Source: an uncultured Prevotella sp. (GTDB lineage Bacteria; Bacteroidota; Bacteroidia; Bacteroidales; Bacteroidaceae). From it: 37,534 bases of DNA. The stretch is from positions 1 through 37,534 of the forward strand of contig CAKQMS010000030.1 of NCBI GenBank assembly GCA_934254985.1, given 5' to 3'. A program made the translations under genes and the position numbers. Below, one piece after another: positions 1-8,191 of this stretch. The notes under the pieces were generated by a model, which saw nothing but the letters and a program-made list of their open reading frames with translations, was not told where the DNA came from and ran no database searches. How positions within the stretch are numbered: the first letter of the stretch is position 1; every line of letters starts with the position of its first letter.

Positions 1-5
1 CAGTT

Positions 6-41
6 AGAGCTTCGAGGACGAAAGTCTTCGGAGCTCTTTTC
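6..41 (+). terminator. Rho-independent terminator of a gene left of the window
   Basis: A 14-bp stem (6-19 with 24-37) closes on a GAAA tetraloop at 20-23 and is followed by TTTT. The only non-Watson-Crick pairs are G-U wobbles. A GNRA-capped stem followed by T's fits an intrinsic terminator for a plus-strand transcript that ends before the glycogen genes. The gene it serves lies outside the window. Confidence 0.75.
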
Positions 42-185
42 GTTTATATACACCTTTACCCTTTTACACCTTATTATTTATATACATTATTATATATATT
101 GCTTTTACTCTTTGCTTATTACTTTTATCCAAATTTATCAAAAGTCAAGAAATATAGATCTTTATGAAAATAATTGATTTTATTA

Positions 186-216
186 TTGGGTTTTTAGATT
201 TTTTATATTACCTTTG
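186..216 (+). promoter_or_regulatory. Promoter of the glycogen operon
   Basis: TTG at 186-188, a 20-bp gap, then TACCTTTG at 209-216 matches the Bacteroidetes primary sigma consensus. It lies 22 bp before the ATG at 239, leaving a very short leader. The rest of 42-185 is AT-rich and I see nothing else in it. Confidence 0.65.
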
Positions 217-238
217 TGGCGTTGAAATATAATAATAT

Positions 239-1891
239 ATGGATAATAATAAATTAGTTCCAGACTACATTTTTGAATCGAGCTGGGAGGTTTGTAATAA
301 AGTAGGAGGTATATATACTGTTCTCTCTACACGAGCAAACACTTTGCAATCTATGATGAAGGATCATGTGATATTTATTGGTCCAGATTGCTGGGGTGAT
401 AAACCTTGCCCTTATTTTAATGAAGACACAACTCTCTTTGCAGAGTGGAGAAAATCTCTTGCTAACACATGTTTGAAACTTAAAATTGGACGTTGGACCA
501 TCCCTGGTTCACCAATTGCTATACTTGTAGATTTTAATTGCTTTTATGAGCAGAAGGATGATATTTATTCTCGTTTGTGGGAATTGTATCATGTAGATAG
601 TCTTCATGCTTATGGAGATTATGATGAAGCATCTATGTTCTCATATGCTGCAGCTCTAGTTGTTGAGAGTTTCTATAATTTTTATCTTGATATAACAAAT
701 AAGGTTATCTACCATGGTAATGAGTGGATGACAGGCTTAGGTCTTTTGTATATTAATCATAAGATTCCTGCTATTGCTACTATCTTTACTACTCATGCTA
801 CAAGCATTGGTCGTAGTATTGCAGGTAACAATAAGCCTTTGTATGATTATTTGTTTGCCTATAATGGTGACCAGATGGCAGAGGAACTTAACATGCAAAG
901 TAAGCATTCTATTGAGAAGCAAACAGCTTTGAATGTTGACTGTTTTACTACTGTTAGCGAGATTACTGCTAAGGAATGTGCAGAATTGATGGATAAGCCT
1001 GTTGATTATGTTCTTCCTAACGGTTTTGAAAATGACTTTGTTCCTCGTGGAGCAGTTTTTACAAAGAAACGCAAAGAGGCAAGAAAGAAATTGTTGGAAG
1101 TTGCAAGTTGTCTGACGGGTACTACTATAGGTGATGATGCATTGATTATTGCTACAAGTGGGCGTTATGAATTCCGTAATAAGGGAATTGACGTATTCAT
1201 TGAAGCAATGAATCGTTTGCGTTTTGATAATCGTCTTGATAAGAATATTGTCGCCTTTATAGAAGTTCCAGCTTGGGTAGGTAATCCTCGTCAGGATTTG
1301 TTGGATAGTTTAGCTAATGGTAAGGGTGATTCTCCTTTGGAATATCCTATGCTTACTCATTGGCTTAACAATATGAATGAAGATAAGGTTCTTGGTATGA
1401 TGAACTACCTTGGAATGCACAATGATGCAAATGATAAGGTAAAGGTAGTATTTGTGCCTTGTTATCTTACTGGAGATGATGGTATACTGAACCTTTCATA
1501 TTATGATGTGGTTTTGGCAAATGATCTTTGCGTATATCCTTCATACTATGAACCTTGGGGTTATACTCCTCTTGAAGCTGTTGCTTTTAAGGTGCCATGT
1601 ATCACTACAGATTTAGCAGGTTTCGGCTTATGGGCTAATAGTGTTAAGGGATCTAATTGTAGTATTGAAGATGGTGTGGAAGTTATTCATCGTACAGACT
1701 ATAACTATTCTGAAGTAGCTGATGCTATTAAAGATACAGTTGTTAAGTTTGCATCTTTTGATGATGTACAGGTGAAGCGTTCACGCTCAAATGCAGATAA
1801 ACTGTCTAAAAAAGCTTTGTGGAGCAAGTTTATAACATACTATGAAGATGCTTATGACTTTGCACTCCGTAAGGCAGAACTTAGAAAATAA
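239..1891 (+). CDS. Glycogen synthase, GT3 type
   Basis: Makes alpha-1,4-glucan from a nucleotide sugar in the cytoplasm. The N-terminus (ESSWEVCNKVGGIYTVLSTR) and the C-terminal block SYYEPWGYTPLEA, with glutamates at 438 and 446, are typical of the eukaryote-like GT3 glycogen synthases that Bacteroidetes use in place of the GT5 GlgA. At 550 residues it is slightly shorter than fungal and animal GT3 enzymes and has no regulatory tail. Start: the ATG at 239 begins right at the conserved N-terminal motif and sits 22 bp behind a consensus promoter. The phosphorylase gene follows after 25 bp, so the two are probably one operon for glycogen turnover. Donor preference (UDP- or ADP-glucose) cannot be told from the sequence. 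Confidence 0.9.
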   Translation: MDNNKLVPDYIFESSWEVCNKVGGIYTVLSTRANTLQSMMKDHVIFIGPDCWGDKPCPYFNEDTTLFAEWRKSLANTCLKLKIGRWTIPGSPIAILVDFNCFYEQKDDIYSRLWELYHVDSLHAYGDYDEASMFSYAAALVVESFYNFYLDITNKVIYHGNEWMTGLGLLYINHKIPAIATIFTTHATSIGRSIAGNNKPLYDYLFAYNGDQMAEELNMQSKHSIEKQTALNVDCFTTVSEITAKECAELMDKPVDYVLPNGFENDFVPRGAVFTKKRKEARKKLLEVASCLTGTTIGDDALIIATSGRYEFRNKGIDVFIEAMNRLRFDNRLDKNIVAFIEVPAWVGNPRQDLLDSLANGKGDSPLEYPMLTHWLNNMNEDKVLGMMNYLGMHNDANDKVKVVFVPCYLTGDDGILNLSYYDVVLANDLCVYPSYYEPWGYTPLEAVAFKVPCITTDLAGFGLWANSVKGSNCSIEDGVEVIHRTDYNYSEVADAIKDTVVKFASFDDVQVKRSRSNADKLSKKALWSKFITYYEDAYDFALRKAELRK

Positions 1892-1916
1892 CATAACATT
1901 TAAATATTAATTTCTT

Positions 1917-4487
1917 ATGAAAATTAAAGCAGATCACGTAAGCGAGCCACAATGGCGTGAGCTCGTTGTTAAATCAAGTCTTCCAGAAGAGTTGAAGTGC
2001 TTGAGCGAACTTGCTCACAACTTGTGGTGGGTTTGGAACTTTGAAGCAAGAGACTTGTTCAGAGATTTGGAGCCAACTATTTATTCAGAAGTAAAGCACA
2101 ATCCTGTATTGCTTCTTGAGCGTCTCAGCTATGAGCGTAAAGAAGAAATCGTAAAGGATAAGGCTCTTATGAAGCGTATCAATTCTGTATATAAGTCATT
2201 CCGTGAGTACATGGATGTTAAGCCAGATGCAACTCGTCCATCTGTAGCTTACTTCTGTATGGAGTATGGTATTCACTCAGCATTGAAGATCTATTCAGGT
2301 GGTCTTGGTATGCTTGCAGGTGACTACGTAAAGGAAGCTTCTGACAGTAATGTAGATATGTGTGCTGTAGGTTTCTTGTATCGTTATGGTTATTTCACTC
2401 AGACTTTGAGCATGGATGGCCAGCAGATTGCTAAGTATGAGGCACAGAACTTCAACCAGGTTCCTGTAGAGCGTGTTTATGACGAGAATGGTAATCCACT
2501 CGTTATCGATGTTCCTTATACAAACTATATGGTTCACGCTTCTGTATGGGTAGCTAACGTAGGTCGTGTAAAACTTTATCTTCTTGATACTGATAACGAT
2601 TTGAACTCTGAGTTCGACAAGCCTATCACTCACTCTCTCTATGGTGGTGACTGGGAGAACCGCTTGAAGCAGGAGATTCTTCTTGGTATCGGTGGTATGC
2701 TCTTGTTGAAGAGACTTGGTATTAAGAAAGATGTTTACCATTGCAATGAAGGTCATGCAGCTCTTTGCAACCTCCAGCGTCTTTGCGACTACATCGATGA
2801 GGGTTTGACATTCAATCAGGCTATGGAGCTCGTTCGTGCTTCTTCACTCTATACTGTACATACTCCAGTTCCTGCAGGTCACGACTATTTTGACGAGGGT
2901 TTGTTCGGTAAGTATATGGGTGGTTACCCTGCTAAGCTCGGTATTTCTTGGGATGAGTTCATCGGTATGGGTCGTACAAACCCTGACGATCATTCAGAGC
3001 GTTTCTGTATGTCAACATTCGCTTGCAACACTTGCCAGGAAGTTAATGGTGTAAGTAAGCTTCATGGTTGGGTTAGCCAGAAGATGTTCTCTTCTATTTG
3101 GAAGGGTTACTATCCTGAGGAGAACCATGTTGGTTATGTTACCAATGGTGTACACTTTCCAACTTGGGCTGCCACAGAGTGGAAGAACGTATATGGTAAG
3201 TATTTCGATAAGAAATTCATGTTTGACCAGAGCAACCAGAAAATATGGGAGGCTATTTATGGTGTAGCTGATGAGGAAATCTGGAATACACGTATGACTC
3301 TTAAGAACAAGCTCGTTGATTATATCCGTGAGCAGTTCCGTGAGACATGGTTGAAGAACCAGGGTGATCCTTCACGTGTAGTTTCTCTCCTTGAGAGCAT
3401 CACTCCTAATGCTTTGTTCATTGGCTTCTGTCGTCGTTTTGCTACTTACAAGCGTGCTCACCTTCTCTTCACAGACCTTGAGCGTCTTTCTAAGATCGTT
3501 AACAACCCAGAGCGTCCTGTTAAGTTCCTCTTTGCAGGTAAGGCACACCCTGCTGATGGTGCAGGTCAGGGCTTGATAAAGAAGATCTATGAGATTAGCC
3601 AGCGTCCTGAGTTCCTTGGCAAGATTATCTTCCTTGAGGACTACGACTTCATGCTTGCTCGTCGTCTTGTATCTGGTGTTGATATCTGGATGAATACTCC
3701 AACTCGTCCTCTTGAGGCATCTGGTACATCTGGTGAAAAGGCTGAGATGAACGGTGTTGTAAACCTCTCTGTACTTGATGGTTGGTGGCTCGAGGGCTAT
3801 CGCGAGGGTGCAGGTTGGGCTCTTACCGAGAAGCGTACATATCAGAACCAGGGCTATCAGGATCAGCTTGATGCTGCAACAATCTATGGTTTGCTTGAGA
3901 ATGAAATCGTTCCTCTCTATTATGATAAGAACGAGAAGGGCTACAGCGAGGGTTGGATTAAGGTTATCAAGAACTCTATCGCAACAATCGCTCCTCACTA
4001 TACAATGAAGCGTCAGCTCGACGACTACTATGATAAGTTCTATTGCAAGGAGGCTACTCGTTTCCACGAGCTTTCTGCTAACAACAACAAGTTGGCAAAG
4101 GACATTGCACAGTGGAAGGAAGCTGTTGCTGAGCGTTGGGATGCTATCAATGTAGAGTCTGCATCTTGGAACATTCCTGCAACAGGTGCTCAGACAGGTG
4201 AGACATACACTATCCGTTACGTTATCAACGAGCAAGGTTTGTCAGATGCTGTAGGTCTTGAGCTTGTAAGCATCCGTACCGATAAGAATGGCGAGGAGCG
4301 TGTATTCAACATCCGTCCTCTTGAGGTTGTAGGTCATGAAGGCAACAACTATATCTTCGAGGGTAAGGTTACTCCAGATGTAGCTGGCAACTTGAAGAGT
4401 GCTGTTCGTATGTATCCAAAGAATGCTAACCTCCCACATCGTCAGGACTTCTGCTATGTTAAGTGGTTTGCACTTCCAAATGCATAA
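1917..4487 (+). CDS. glgP: Alpha-glucan (glycogen) phosphorylase, GT35
   Basis: Releases glucose-1-phosphate from alpha-1,4-glucans; PLP-dependent, cytoplasmic. It has 856 residues, with an N-terminal DUF3417-like segment ([10 protein letters not shown] at about residue 32) before the phosphorylase core. The PLP lysine is expected at K608 in [14 protein letters not shown], followed by LDGWW. This is the short, unregulated family form found in many bacteria rather than the E. coli MalP/GlgP form. About 120 C-terminal residues after the core look like a beta-rich extension. Codon use is more optimised than in the synthase gene next to it, hinting at higher expression. Second gene of the glycogen operon, closed by the terminator at 4512-4550. 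Confidence 0.92.
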   Translation: MKIKADHVSEPQWRELVVKSSLPEELKCLSELAHNLWWVWNFEARDLFRDLEPTIYSEVKHNPVLLLERLSYERKEEIVKDKALMKRINSVYKSFREYMDVKPDATRPSVAYFCMEYGIHSALKIYSGGLGMLAGDYVKEASDSNVDMCAVGFLYRYGYFTQTLSMDGQQIAKYEAQNFNQVPVERVYDENGNPLVIDVPYTNYMVHASVWVANVGRVKLYLLDTDNDLNSEFDKPITHSLYGGDWENRLKQEILLGIGGMLLLKRLGIKKDVYHCNEGHAALCNLQRLCDYIDEGLTFNQAMELVRASSLYTVHTPVPAGHDYFDEGLFGKYMGGYPAKLGISWDEFIGMGRTNPDDHSERFCMSTFACNTCQEVNGVSKLHGWVSQKMFSSIWKGYYPEENHVGYVTNGVHFPTWAATEWKNVYGKYFDKKFMFDQSNQKIWEAIYGVADEEIWNTRMTLKNKLVDYIREQFRETWLKNQGDPSRVVSLLESITPNALFIGFCRRFATYKRAHLLFTDLERLSKIVNNPERPVKFLFAGKAHPADGAGQGLIKKIYEISQRPEFLGKIIFLEDYDFMLARRLVSGVDIWMNTPTRPLEASGTSGEKAEMNGVVNLSVLDGWWLEGYREGAGWALTEKRTYQNQGYQDQLDAATIYGLLENEIVPLYYDKNEKGYSEGWIKVIKNSIATIAPHYTMKRQLDDYYDKFYCKEATRFHELSANNNKLAKDIAQWKEAVAERWDAINVESASWNIPATGAQTGETYTIRYVINEQGLSDAVGLELVSIRTDKNGEERVFNIRPLEVVGHEGNNYIFEGKVTPDVAGNLKSAVRMYPKNANLPHRQDFCYVKWFALPNA

Positions 4488-4511
4488 TTCAGTCTTTTGA
4501 TACATAATTCT

Positions 4512-4550
4512 AAAGGGGTATGCTGTTTTTCACGGCATGCCCCTTTATCT
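4512..4550 (+). terminator. Terminator of the glycogen operon
   Basis: Stem 4512-4523 pairs with 4535-4546 (one G-U pair) around a T-rich loop, followed by a T-rich stretch. It sits 24 bp after the glgP stop. Confidence 0.8.
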
Positions 4551-4587
4551 TTCTATTATTTTAGTGATATTATTAATAGTTAGAAAT

Positions 4588-4634
4588 AAAAAAACGCCAT
4601 TCAATTTCCTAAAGATAGGAATTGAATGGCGTTT
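4588..4634 (-). terminator. Terminator of the prs transcript
   Basis: A roughly 18-bp stem (4592-4610 with 4617-4634, one bulged base) is followed, read on the minus strand, by a run of T (A-run at 4588-4594 on the plus strand). It lies 40 bp past the prs stop and faces the glycogen terminator. Confidence 0.85.
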
Positions 4635-4673
4635 AATCTATTTAGCTATAGCTTATTAGCTAGAATAATTCAA

Positions 4674-5612
4674 TTATACCAAGTACTGTGAACTAATACT
4701 CTCGTTGTTAACAACGCGACGGATAGTTTCAGCAAACATGTCAGCAACTGAAAGCTGCTTAACCTTTGCACAGCGGAGTGAATATGGGATAGAGTCAGTG
4801 AAGACAATCTCCTCAAGAGCAGAATTCTGTACTCTTTCAGAAGCAGGACCACTCATCACGCAGTGTGAAGCACAAGCTCTAACGCTAAGAGCACCAGCCT
4901 CTTTCATGATATCGGCGGCCTTTGTGATAGTACCAGCTGTATCAACCATGTCGTCAACTACTACTACGTTCTTGCCCTTTACATCACCAATAATCTGCAT
5001 TGTTGCAACTACATTTGCTCTTGCTCTTGTCTTGTTGCACAATACCAATGGACAACCAAGATACTTAGCAAATGTATTGGCACGCTTACTACCGCCAACG
5101 TCAGGTGAAGCGATAACCAAGTCCTTGAGGTGCAAGCTCTGAAGATAAGGAAGGATAACTCCAGAAGCATACAAGTGGTCAACAGGAACATCGAAGAAGC
5201 CTTGAATCTGGTCTGCATGCAAATCCATTGTAATCAAACGGTCGATGCCTGCAGCACTCAACAAGTCAGCAACGAGTTTTGCACCGATGCTAACTCTTGG
5301 CTTGTCCTTACGGTCCTGACGTGCCCAACCGAAATAAGGAATTACGGCAATGATGTTTCTTGCTGATGCACGTTTAGCAGCATCAATCATGAGGAGCAAT
5401 TCCATCAAGTTGTCAGAGTTAGGGAATGTGCTCTGCACCAAGAATACATCTCTACCGCGGATAGACTCTTCGTAGGACACAGCAAACTCACCATCTGAGA
5501 ATTTGGTGACTACCAAGTTACCCAATGGGCAGCCTAAGCTTGCGCAGATTTTTTCTGCAAGGTATCTCGAGCTAGTTCCCGAGAAAACCAAGAAAGAGTT
5601 GTTGTTACTCAT
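4674..5612 (-). CDS. prs: Ribose-phosphate pyrophosphokinase (PRPP synthetase)
   Basis: Converts ribose-5-phosphate and ATP to PRPP for purine, pyrimidine, histidine, tryptophan and NAD synthesis. Its 312 residues are the usual length. Visible motifs: FSDGE near residue 38 (ATP side), the catalytic flexible-loop region YFGWARQDRKDKPR, MDLHADQIQGFF (divalent metal and regulatory region) and the PRPP-binding loop VVVVDDMVDTAGTI. The start is the first ATG; the next block (FSGTSSRYLAEKI) is the normal class I N-terminus. The ThiE-like gene lies 71 bp upstream on the same strand, and I see no perfect TAnnTTTG between them, so read-through from the upstream promoter is possible. Confidence 0.95.
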   Translation of the reverse strand: MSNNNSFLVFSGTSSRYLAEKICASLGCPLGNLVVTKFSDGEFAVSYEESIRGRDVFLVQSTFPNSDNLMELLLMIDAAKRASARNIIAVIPYFGWARQDRKDKPRVSIGAKLVADLLSAAGIDRLITMDLHADQIQGFFDVPVDHLYASGVILPYLQSLHLKDLVIASPDVGGSKRANTFAKYLGCPLVLCNKTRARANVVATMQIIGDVKGKNVVVVDDMVDTAGTITKAADIMKEAGALSVRACASHCVMSGPASERVQNSALEEIVFTDSIPYSLRCAKVKQLSVADMFAETIRRVVNNESISSQYLV

Positions 5613-5683
5613 TTTTCTTAAGGATTGTATATAATAAATGTTTCAGTCTAAGTTCGAATTCCAACTGTAGTGTAATATTATTA

Positions 5684-6292
5684 CTACTTTGCTGCGTTGC
5701 GAAGTTTTTCGAAGTGGGCTATTAAATCTTTAAAGTCAGATTGATTATGAATATCAAATCTGCTCCACAAATCTCCACATACTACTACGCCACCAAAACC
5801 AAGTTGTTTAGCCAATTTAATGTTTTCAAGGTCCATACCTCCCAATGCATATACATGCTTATCGATAAGTCCCTTGTCGGCAGCATCTTCCAGTTGGTTC
5901 ATAGAGAATGATTGCTTTTCGTTGTTGAATTCTATGCAGTCGAAGATATTTTTCAGAAAAACATATCTCGATTTTTTCTTCATTTCCTTCAGCATCGACA
6001 AGTCCGTACATGTTCTGCTGTATTTTCCCTTATATCCATTAGGAATAGCTGCGTTTGGATCATCTATGTGAATTGCAGCCAAATCATATTCGTTTTTCAG
6101 ATAAAAATGTTCGTGAACAGTGATCTTGTTGTAATAATCCTCTGGTATAAGAGACAGCAAACGCTCAGAGTATAGAGGAGATGAACCTGGCTTGAAAAGA
6201 TGCAAGTTGTCCATACCCTCATCGAAGAGCGTAGTCAATATTTTGTCTTCCTCCACAAAGAATGTGGACTTAGTCATTATTACGAGCTTCAT
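5684..6292 (-). CDS. Thiamine-phosphate synthase-like protein (ThiE/TenI family)
   Basis: A TIM-barrel protein of the ThiE/TenI family, 202 residues. It shows the SR-T-C-x-D-L pattern (YSRTCTDLSMLKE) and the block YVFLKNIFDCIE, which corresponds to YVFLSPIFDS in ThiE/TenI, then YALGGM and GFGGVVVCGDLW, where the phosphate-binding glycines of ThiE lie. The ATG at 6292 is preferred over one 43 codons upstream because it starts exactly at the first barrel strand (MKLVIMTK) and sits 22 bp behind a -7 element; the longer form would overlap nspC. No other thiamine gene is near, so it may be a TenI-like protein or a paralog rather than the main ThiE. Divergent from nspC. Confidence 0.7.
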   Translation of the reverse strand: MKLVIMTKSTFFVEEDKILTTLFDEGMDNLHLFKPGSSPLYSERLLSLIPEDYYNKITVHEHFYLKNEYDLAAIHIDDPNAAIPNGYKGKYSRTCTDLSMLKEMKKKSRYVFLKNIFDCIEFNNEKQSFSMNQLEDAADKGLIDKHVYALGGMDLENIKLAKQLGFGGVVVCGDLWSRFDIHNQSDFKDLIAHFEKLRNAAK

Positions 6293-6313
6293 CGTTTGTT
6301 TTGTTTTCAAATG

Positions 6314-6344
6314 CAAATGTAGGAATTTTATCGCAAACTTGCAA
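6314..6344 (-). promoter_or_regulatory. Promoter of the ThiE/TenI-like gene
   Basis: Read on the minus strand: TTG at 6344-6342, 20-bp gap, TACATTTG at 6321-6314, then the ATG 21 bp on. The -33 triplet is one half of the palindrome TTGCAA (6339-6344); the other half can serve the divergent nspC promoter. Confidence 0.55.
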
Positions 6345-6372
6345 TTATTACGGAAATAAAAAGCTAACTTTG
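6339..6372 (+). promoter_or_regulatory. Promoter of nspC
   Basis: TAACTTTG at 6365-6372 is a strong -7 element, 17 bp before the ATG. The best -33 match is TTG at 6339-6341, 23 bp upstream, which is longer than ideal. Confidence 0.55.
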
Positions 6373-6389
6373 CACAAAATAATTGTAAT

Positions 6390-7595
6390 ATGATTGTAAA
6401 CAAGTACACTTTCGATAACATTCATACTCCTATGTATGTTTTAGAGGAGGAATTACTCCGCCGTAACCTTAGTCTTATAAAATCAGTTGCCGACCGTGCA
6501 AATGTTGAAATTATTCTTGCTTTTAAGGCATATGCTTTATGGAAAACATTTCCTATTTTCCGTGAGTATATTTCTTCAACTACTGCAAGTTCGCTCAACG
6601 AAGCTCGCTTAGGCTTTGAACTCTTTGGTGCACCCACACATACTTACTCGCCTGCATATACTGCCGACGAGATAGAACATATTGCTCGTTGTTCAAGTCA
6701 TCTCACTTTCAATTCTTTTTCGCAATATGAACGTTTCCACGATATTGCAAAGGTTGCTAATCCAAACCTTACTATGGGAGTTCGTGTAAATCCTGAGTAT
6801 AGCGAGGTTGGTACAGATTTGTATAATCCATGTGCACCTGGTACACGCTTTGGCATTACTTCCGATAAACTTCCTGATACATTGCCCGCTGACATCGAAG
6901 GCTTCCATTGTCATTGTCATTGCGAGAGTGGGGCAGACGTCTTTGAGCGAACACTTGTCCATATTGAAGAGAAATTTTCGAAATGGTTTCCACAATTGAA
7001 ATGGATTAATTTTGGTGGAGGTCATCTGATGACTCGTAAGGATTATGATGTGGAACACCTTATTAATATATTAAATGGATTCCATAGTCGTTATCCTAAT
7101 CTGAAAGTTATTCTTGAGCCTGGTAGTGCTTTTGGATGGCAAACTGGTCCTTTAGTATCTCAAGTTGTAGATATTGTAGAAGATTGTGGTATTCGTACAG
7201 CCATTCTTGATGTAAGTTTCACCTGTCATATGCCTGATTGCCTTGAAATGCCATATATGCCCGCTGTTCGTGGTGCAAAAGTTGTGGAAGAAGATGCTGA
7301 AGGTAATAATGATGCGCAATCTAATAATAATGTACGCGCGCATATATATAATAATGTATATAGACTAGGAGGAAATTCTTGCCTTAGTGGAGATTTTATG
7401 GGACTTTGGCAGTTTGATCATGAATTGCAAATGGGAGAGAACATCATTTTTGAAGACATGTTGCACTATACAACAGTAAAAACAAACATGTTTAATGGTA
7501 TAAACCATCCTTCGTTAGCACTTTTGCATACAGATGGCCATCTTGAGATTCTACGTGAATATGGTTTCGAAGACTATAAAAAACGCATGGATTAG
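6390..7595 (+). CDS. nspC: Carboxynorspermidine/carboxyspermidine decarboxylase
   Basis: PLP-dependent fold III decarboxylase that makes spermidine or norspermidine from the carboxy precursor; the usual polyamine route in gut Bacteroidetes, working with carboxyspermidine dehydrogenase (not in the window). Visible: PLP lysine K46 in AFKAYAL, HCHCHCES at about 173-180, GGGH at 209-212, EPGSAFGW at 243-250, and the catalytic region GGNSCLSGD with C331 and D335. At 401 residues it is somewhat long for the family; an Asn/acidic low-complexity stretch at about 298-320, just before the catalytic cysteine, accounts for the excess. The start follows a good -7 element by 17 bp. Confidence 0.9.
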   Translation: MIVNKYTFDNIHTPMYVLEEELLRRNLSLIKSVADRANVEIILAFKAYALWKTFPIFREYISSTTASSLNEARLGFELFGAPTHTYSPAYTADEIEHIARCSSHLTFNSFSQYERFHDIAKVANPNLTMGVRVNPEYSEVGTDLYNPCAPGTRFGITSDKLPDTLPADIEGFHCHCHCESGADVFERTLVHIEEKFSKWFPQLKWINFGGGHLMTRKDYDVEHLINILNGFHSRYPNLKVILEPGSAFGWQTGPLVSQVVDIVEDCGIRTAILDVSFTCHMPDCLEMPYMPAVRGAKVVEEDAEGNNDAQSNNNVRAHIYNNVYRLGGNSCLSGDFMGLWQFDHELQMGENIIFEDMLHYTTVKTNMFNGINHPSLALLHTDGHLEILREYGFEDYKKRMD

Positions 7596-7687
7596 AGGTA
7601 AAATCACCAAAAATCATCTAAAAACACCCCAAAAACACCCCAAAAACAAGAAAAATCGCATTTCCCTGAAAAAAAACCTCTAAAAAG

Positions 7688-7718
7688 TTTGCAGGTTTCG
7701 AAAAAAGCAGTACCTTTG
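7688..7718 (+). promoter_or_regulatory. Promoter of the tRNA operon
   Basis: TTTG at 7688-7691, 19 bp, TACCTTTG at 7711-7718: a full consensus match, as expected for a stable-RNA promoter. A small hairpin (AGAGG/CCTCT at about 7732-7745) lies between it and the first tRNA. Upstream, 7596-7680 holds only A/C-rich sequence with short CACCCCAAAAA direct repeats. Confidence 0.8.
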
Positions 7719-7761
7719 CAACCGCATTAAGAGAGGTGCTCCTCTGATAAAGAGGAAAGTT

Positions 7762-7834
7762 GCGGAAATAGCTCAGTTGGTAGAGCACAACCTTGCCAAG
7801 GTTGGGGTCGCGGGTCCGAGTCCCGTTTTCCGCT
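7762..7834 (+). tRNA. tRNA-Gly(GCC), copy 1
   Basis: A 73-nt cloverleaf: acceptor GCGGAAA/TTTCCGC, anticodon stem CAACC/GGTTG with loop TTGCCAA (anticodon GCC), discriminator T. CCA is not encoded. The T-loop reads TCCGAGT, so position 55 is C rather than the near-universal U (pseudouridine). Identical to the copy at 8090-8162. Confidence 0.95.
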
Positions 7835-7875
7835 CACATTCTGATAAAGGCCAAGTGAAACAAATTGTTTCCTAT

Positions 7876-7960
7876 GCCCAGGTGGCGGAATTGGTAGACG
7901 CGTACGTTTCAGGTGCGTATGTCGCGAGGCGTGCAGGTTCGAGTCCTGTTCTGGGCACCA
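7876..7960 (+). tRNA. tRNA-Leu(CAG)
   Basis: 85 nt including an encoded 3' CCA. Acceptor strands GCCCAGG and CTGGGC face each other, the anticodon loop TTCAGGT gives CAG, there is a long variable arm, and the T-loop TTCGAGT is normal. It is the only one of the four tRNAs with CCA in the DNA. Confidence 0.95.
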
Positions 7961-7984
7961 GTTAGAATGAAAGATTTAATGTTT

Positions 7985-8068
7985 GGAGAGGTGGCGGAAT
8001 TGGTAGACGCGCTACTTTGAGGGGGTAGTGTCAATTGTGACGTGGGAGTTCGAGTCTCCTCCTCTTCA
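7985..8068 (+). tRNA. tRNA-Leu(GAG)
   Basis: 84 nt without encoded CCA. Acceptor GGAGAGG/CCTCTTC (one G-U pair), anticodon stem CTACT/GGTAG around loop TTGAGGG (GAG), long variable arm, normal T-loop TTCGAGT, discriminator A. Confidence 0.95.
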
Positions 8069-8089
8069 CACATTTTATAATATGTTTAT

Positions 8090-8162
8090 GCGGAAATAGC
8101 TCAGTTGGTAGAGCACAACCTTGCCAAGGTTGGGGTCGCGGGTCCGAGTCCCGTTTTCCGCT
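8090..8162 (+). tRNA. tRNA-Gly(GCC), copy 2
   Basis: Identical to copy 1 over 73 nt, including the unusual C55 in the T-loop. It is followed at once by a T-rich stretch (8163-8169) that could end some transcripts. The next coding sequence begins 29 bp downstream. Confidence 0.95.
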
Positions 8163-8191
8163 CTTTTTTCTTTAGAAATATTTCCCAATCA

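Noticed and set aside
61..185. AT-rich stretch considered as a replication or integration site
   Set aside because: No DnaA-box cluster, direct repeats or integrase nearby; ordinary AT-rich intergenic DNA.
3372..4235. 287-codon minus-strand frame inside glgP
   Set aside because: Antisense to a well-supported phosphorylase; cysteine- and leucine-rich shadow composition with no recognisable domain.
7606..7650. CACCCCAAAAA direct repeats suspected as a short repeat array
   Set aside because: Only about two to three imperfect units of about 11 bp with no spacer structure; ordinary low complexity.
7777..7965. Short plus-strand frame over the first two tRNAs, and the upstream extension of the 8192 gene through tRNA-Gly
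   Set aside because: Both begin with the same tRNA-derived peptide (MVEHNLAKVGVAGPSPVF), which is simply tRNA-Gly read as protein.
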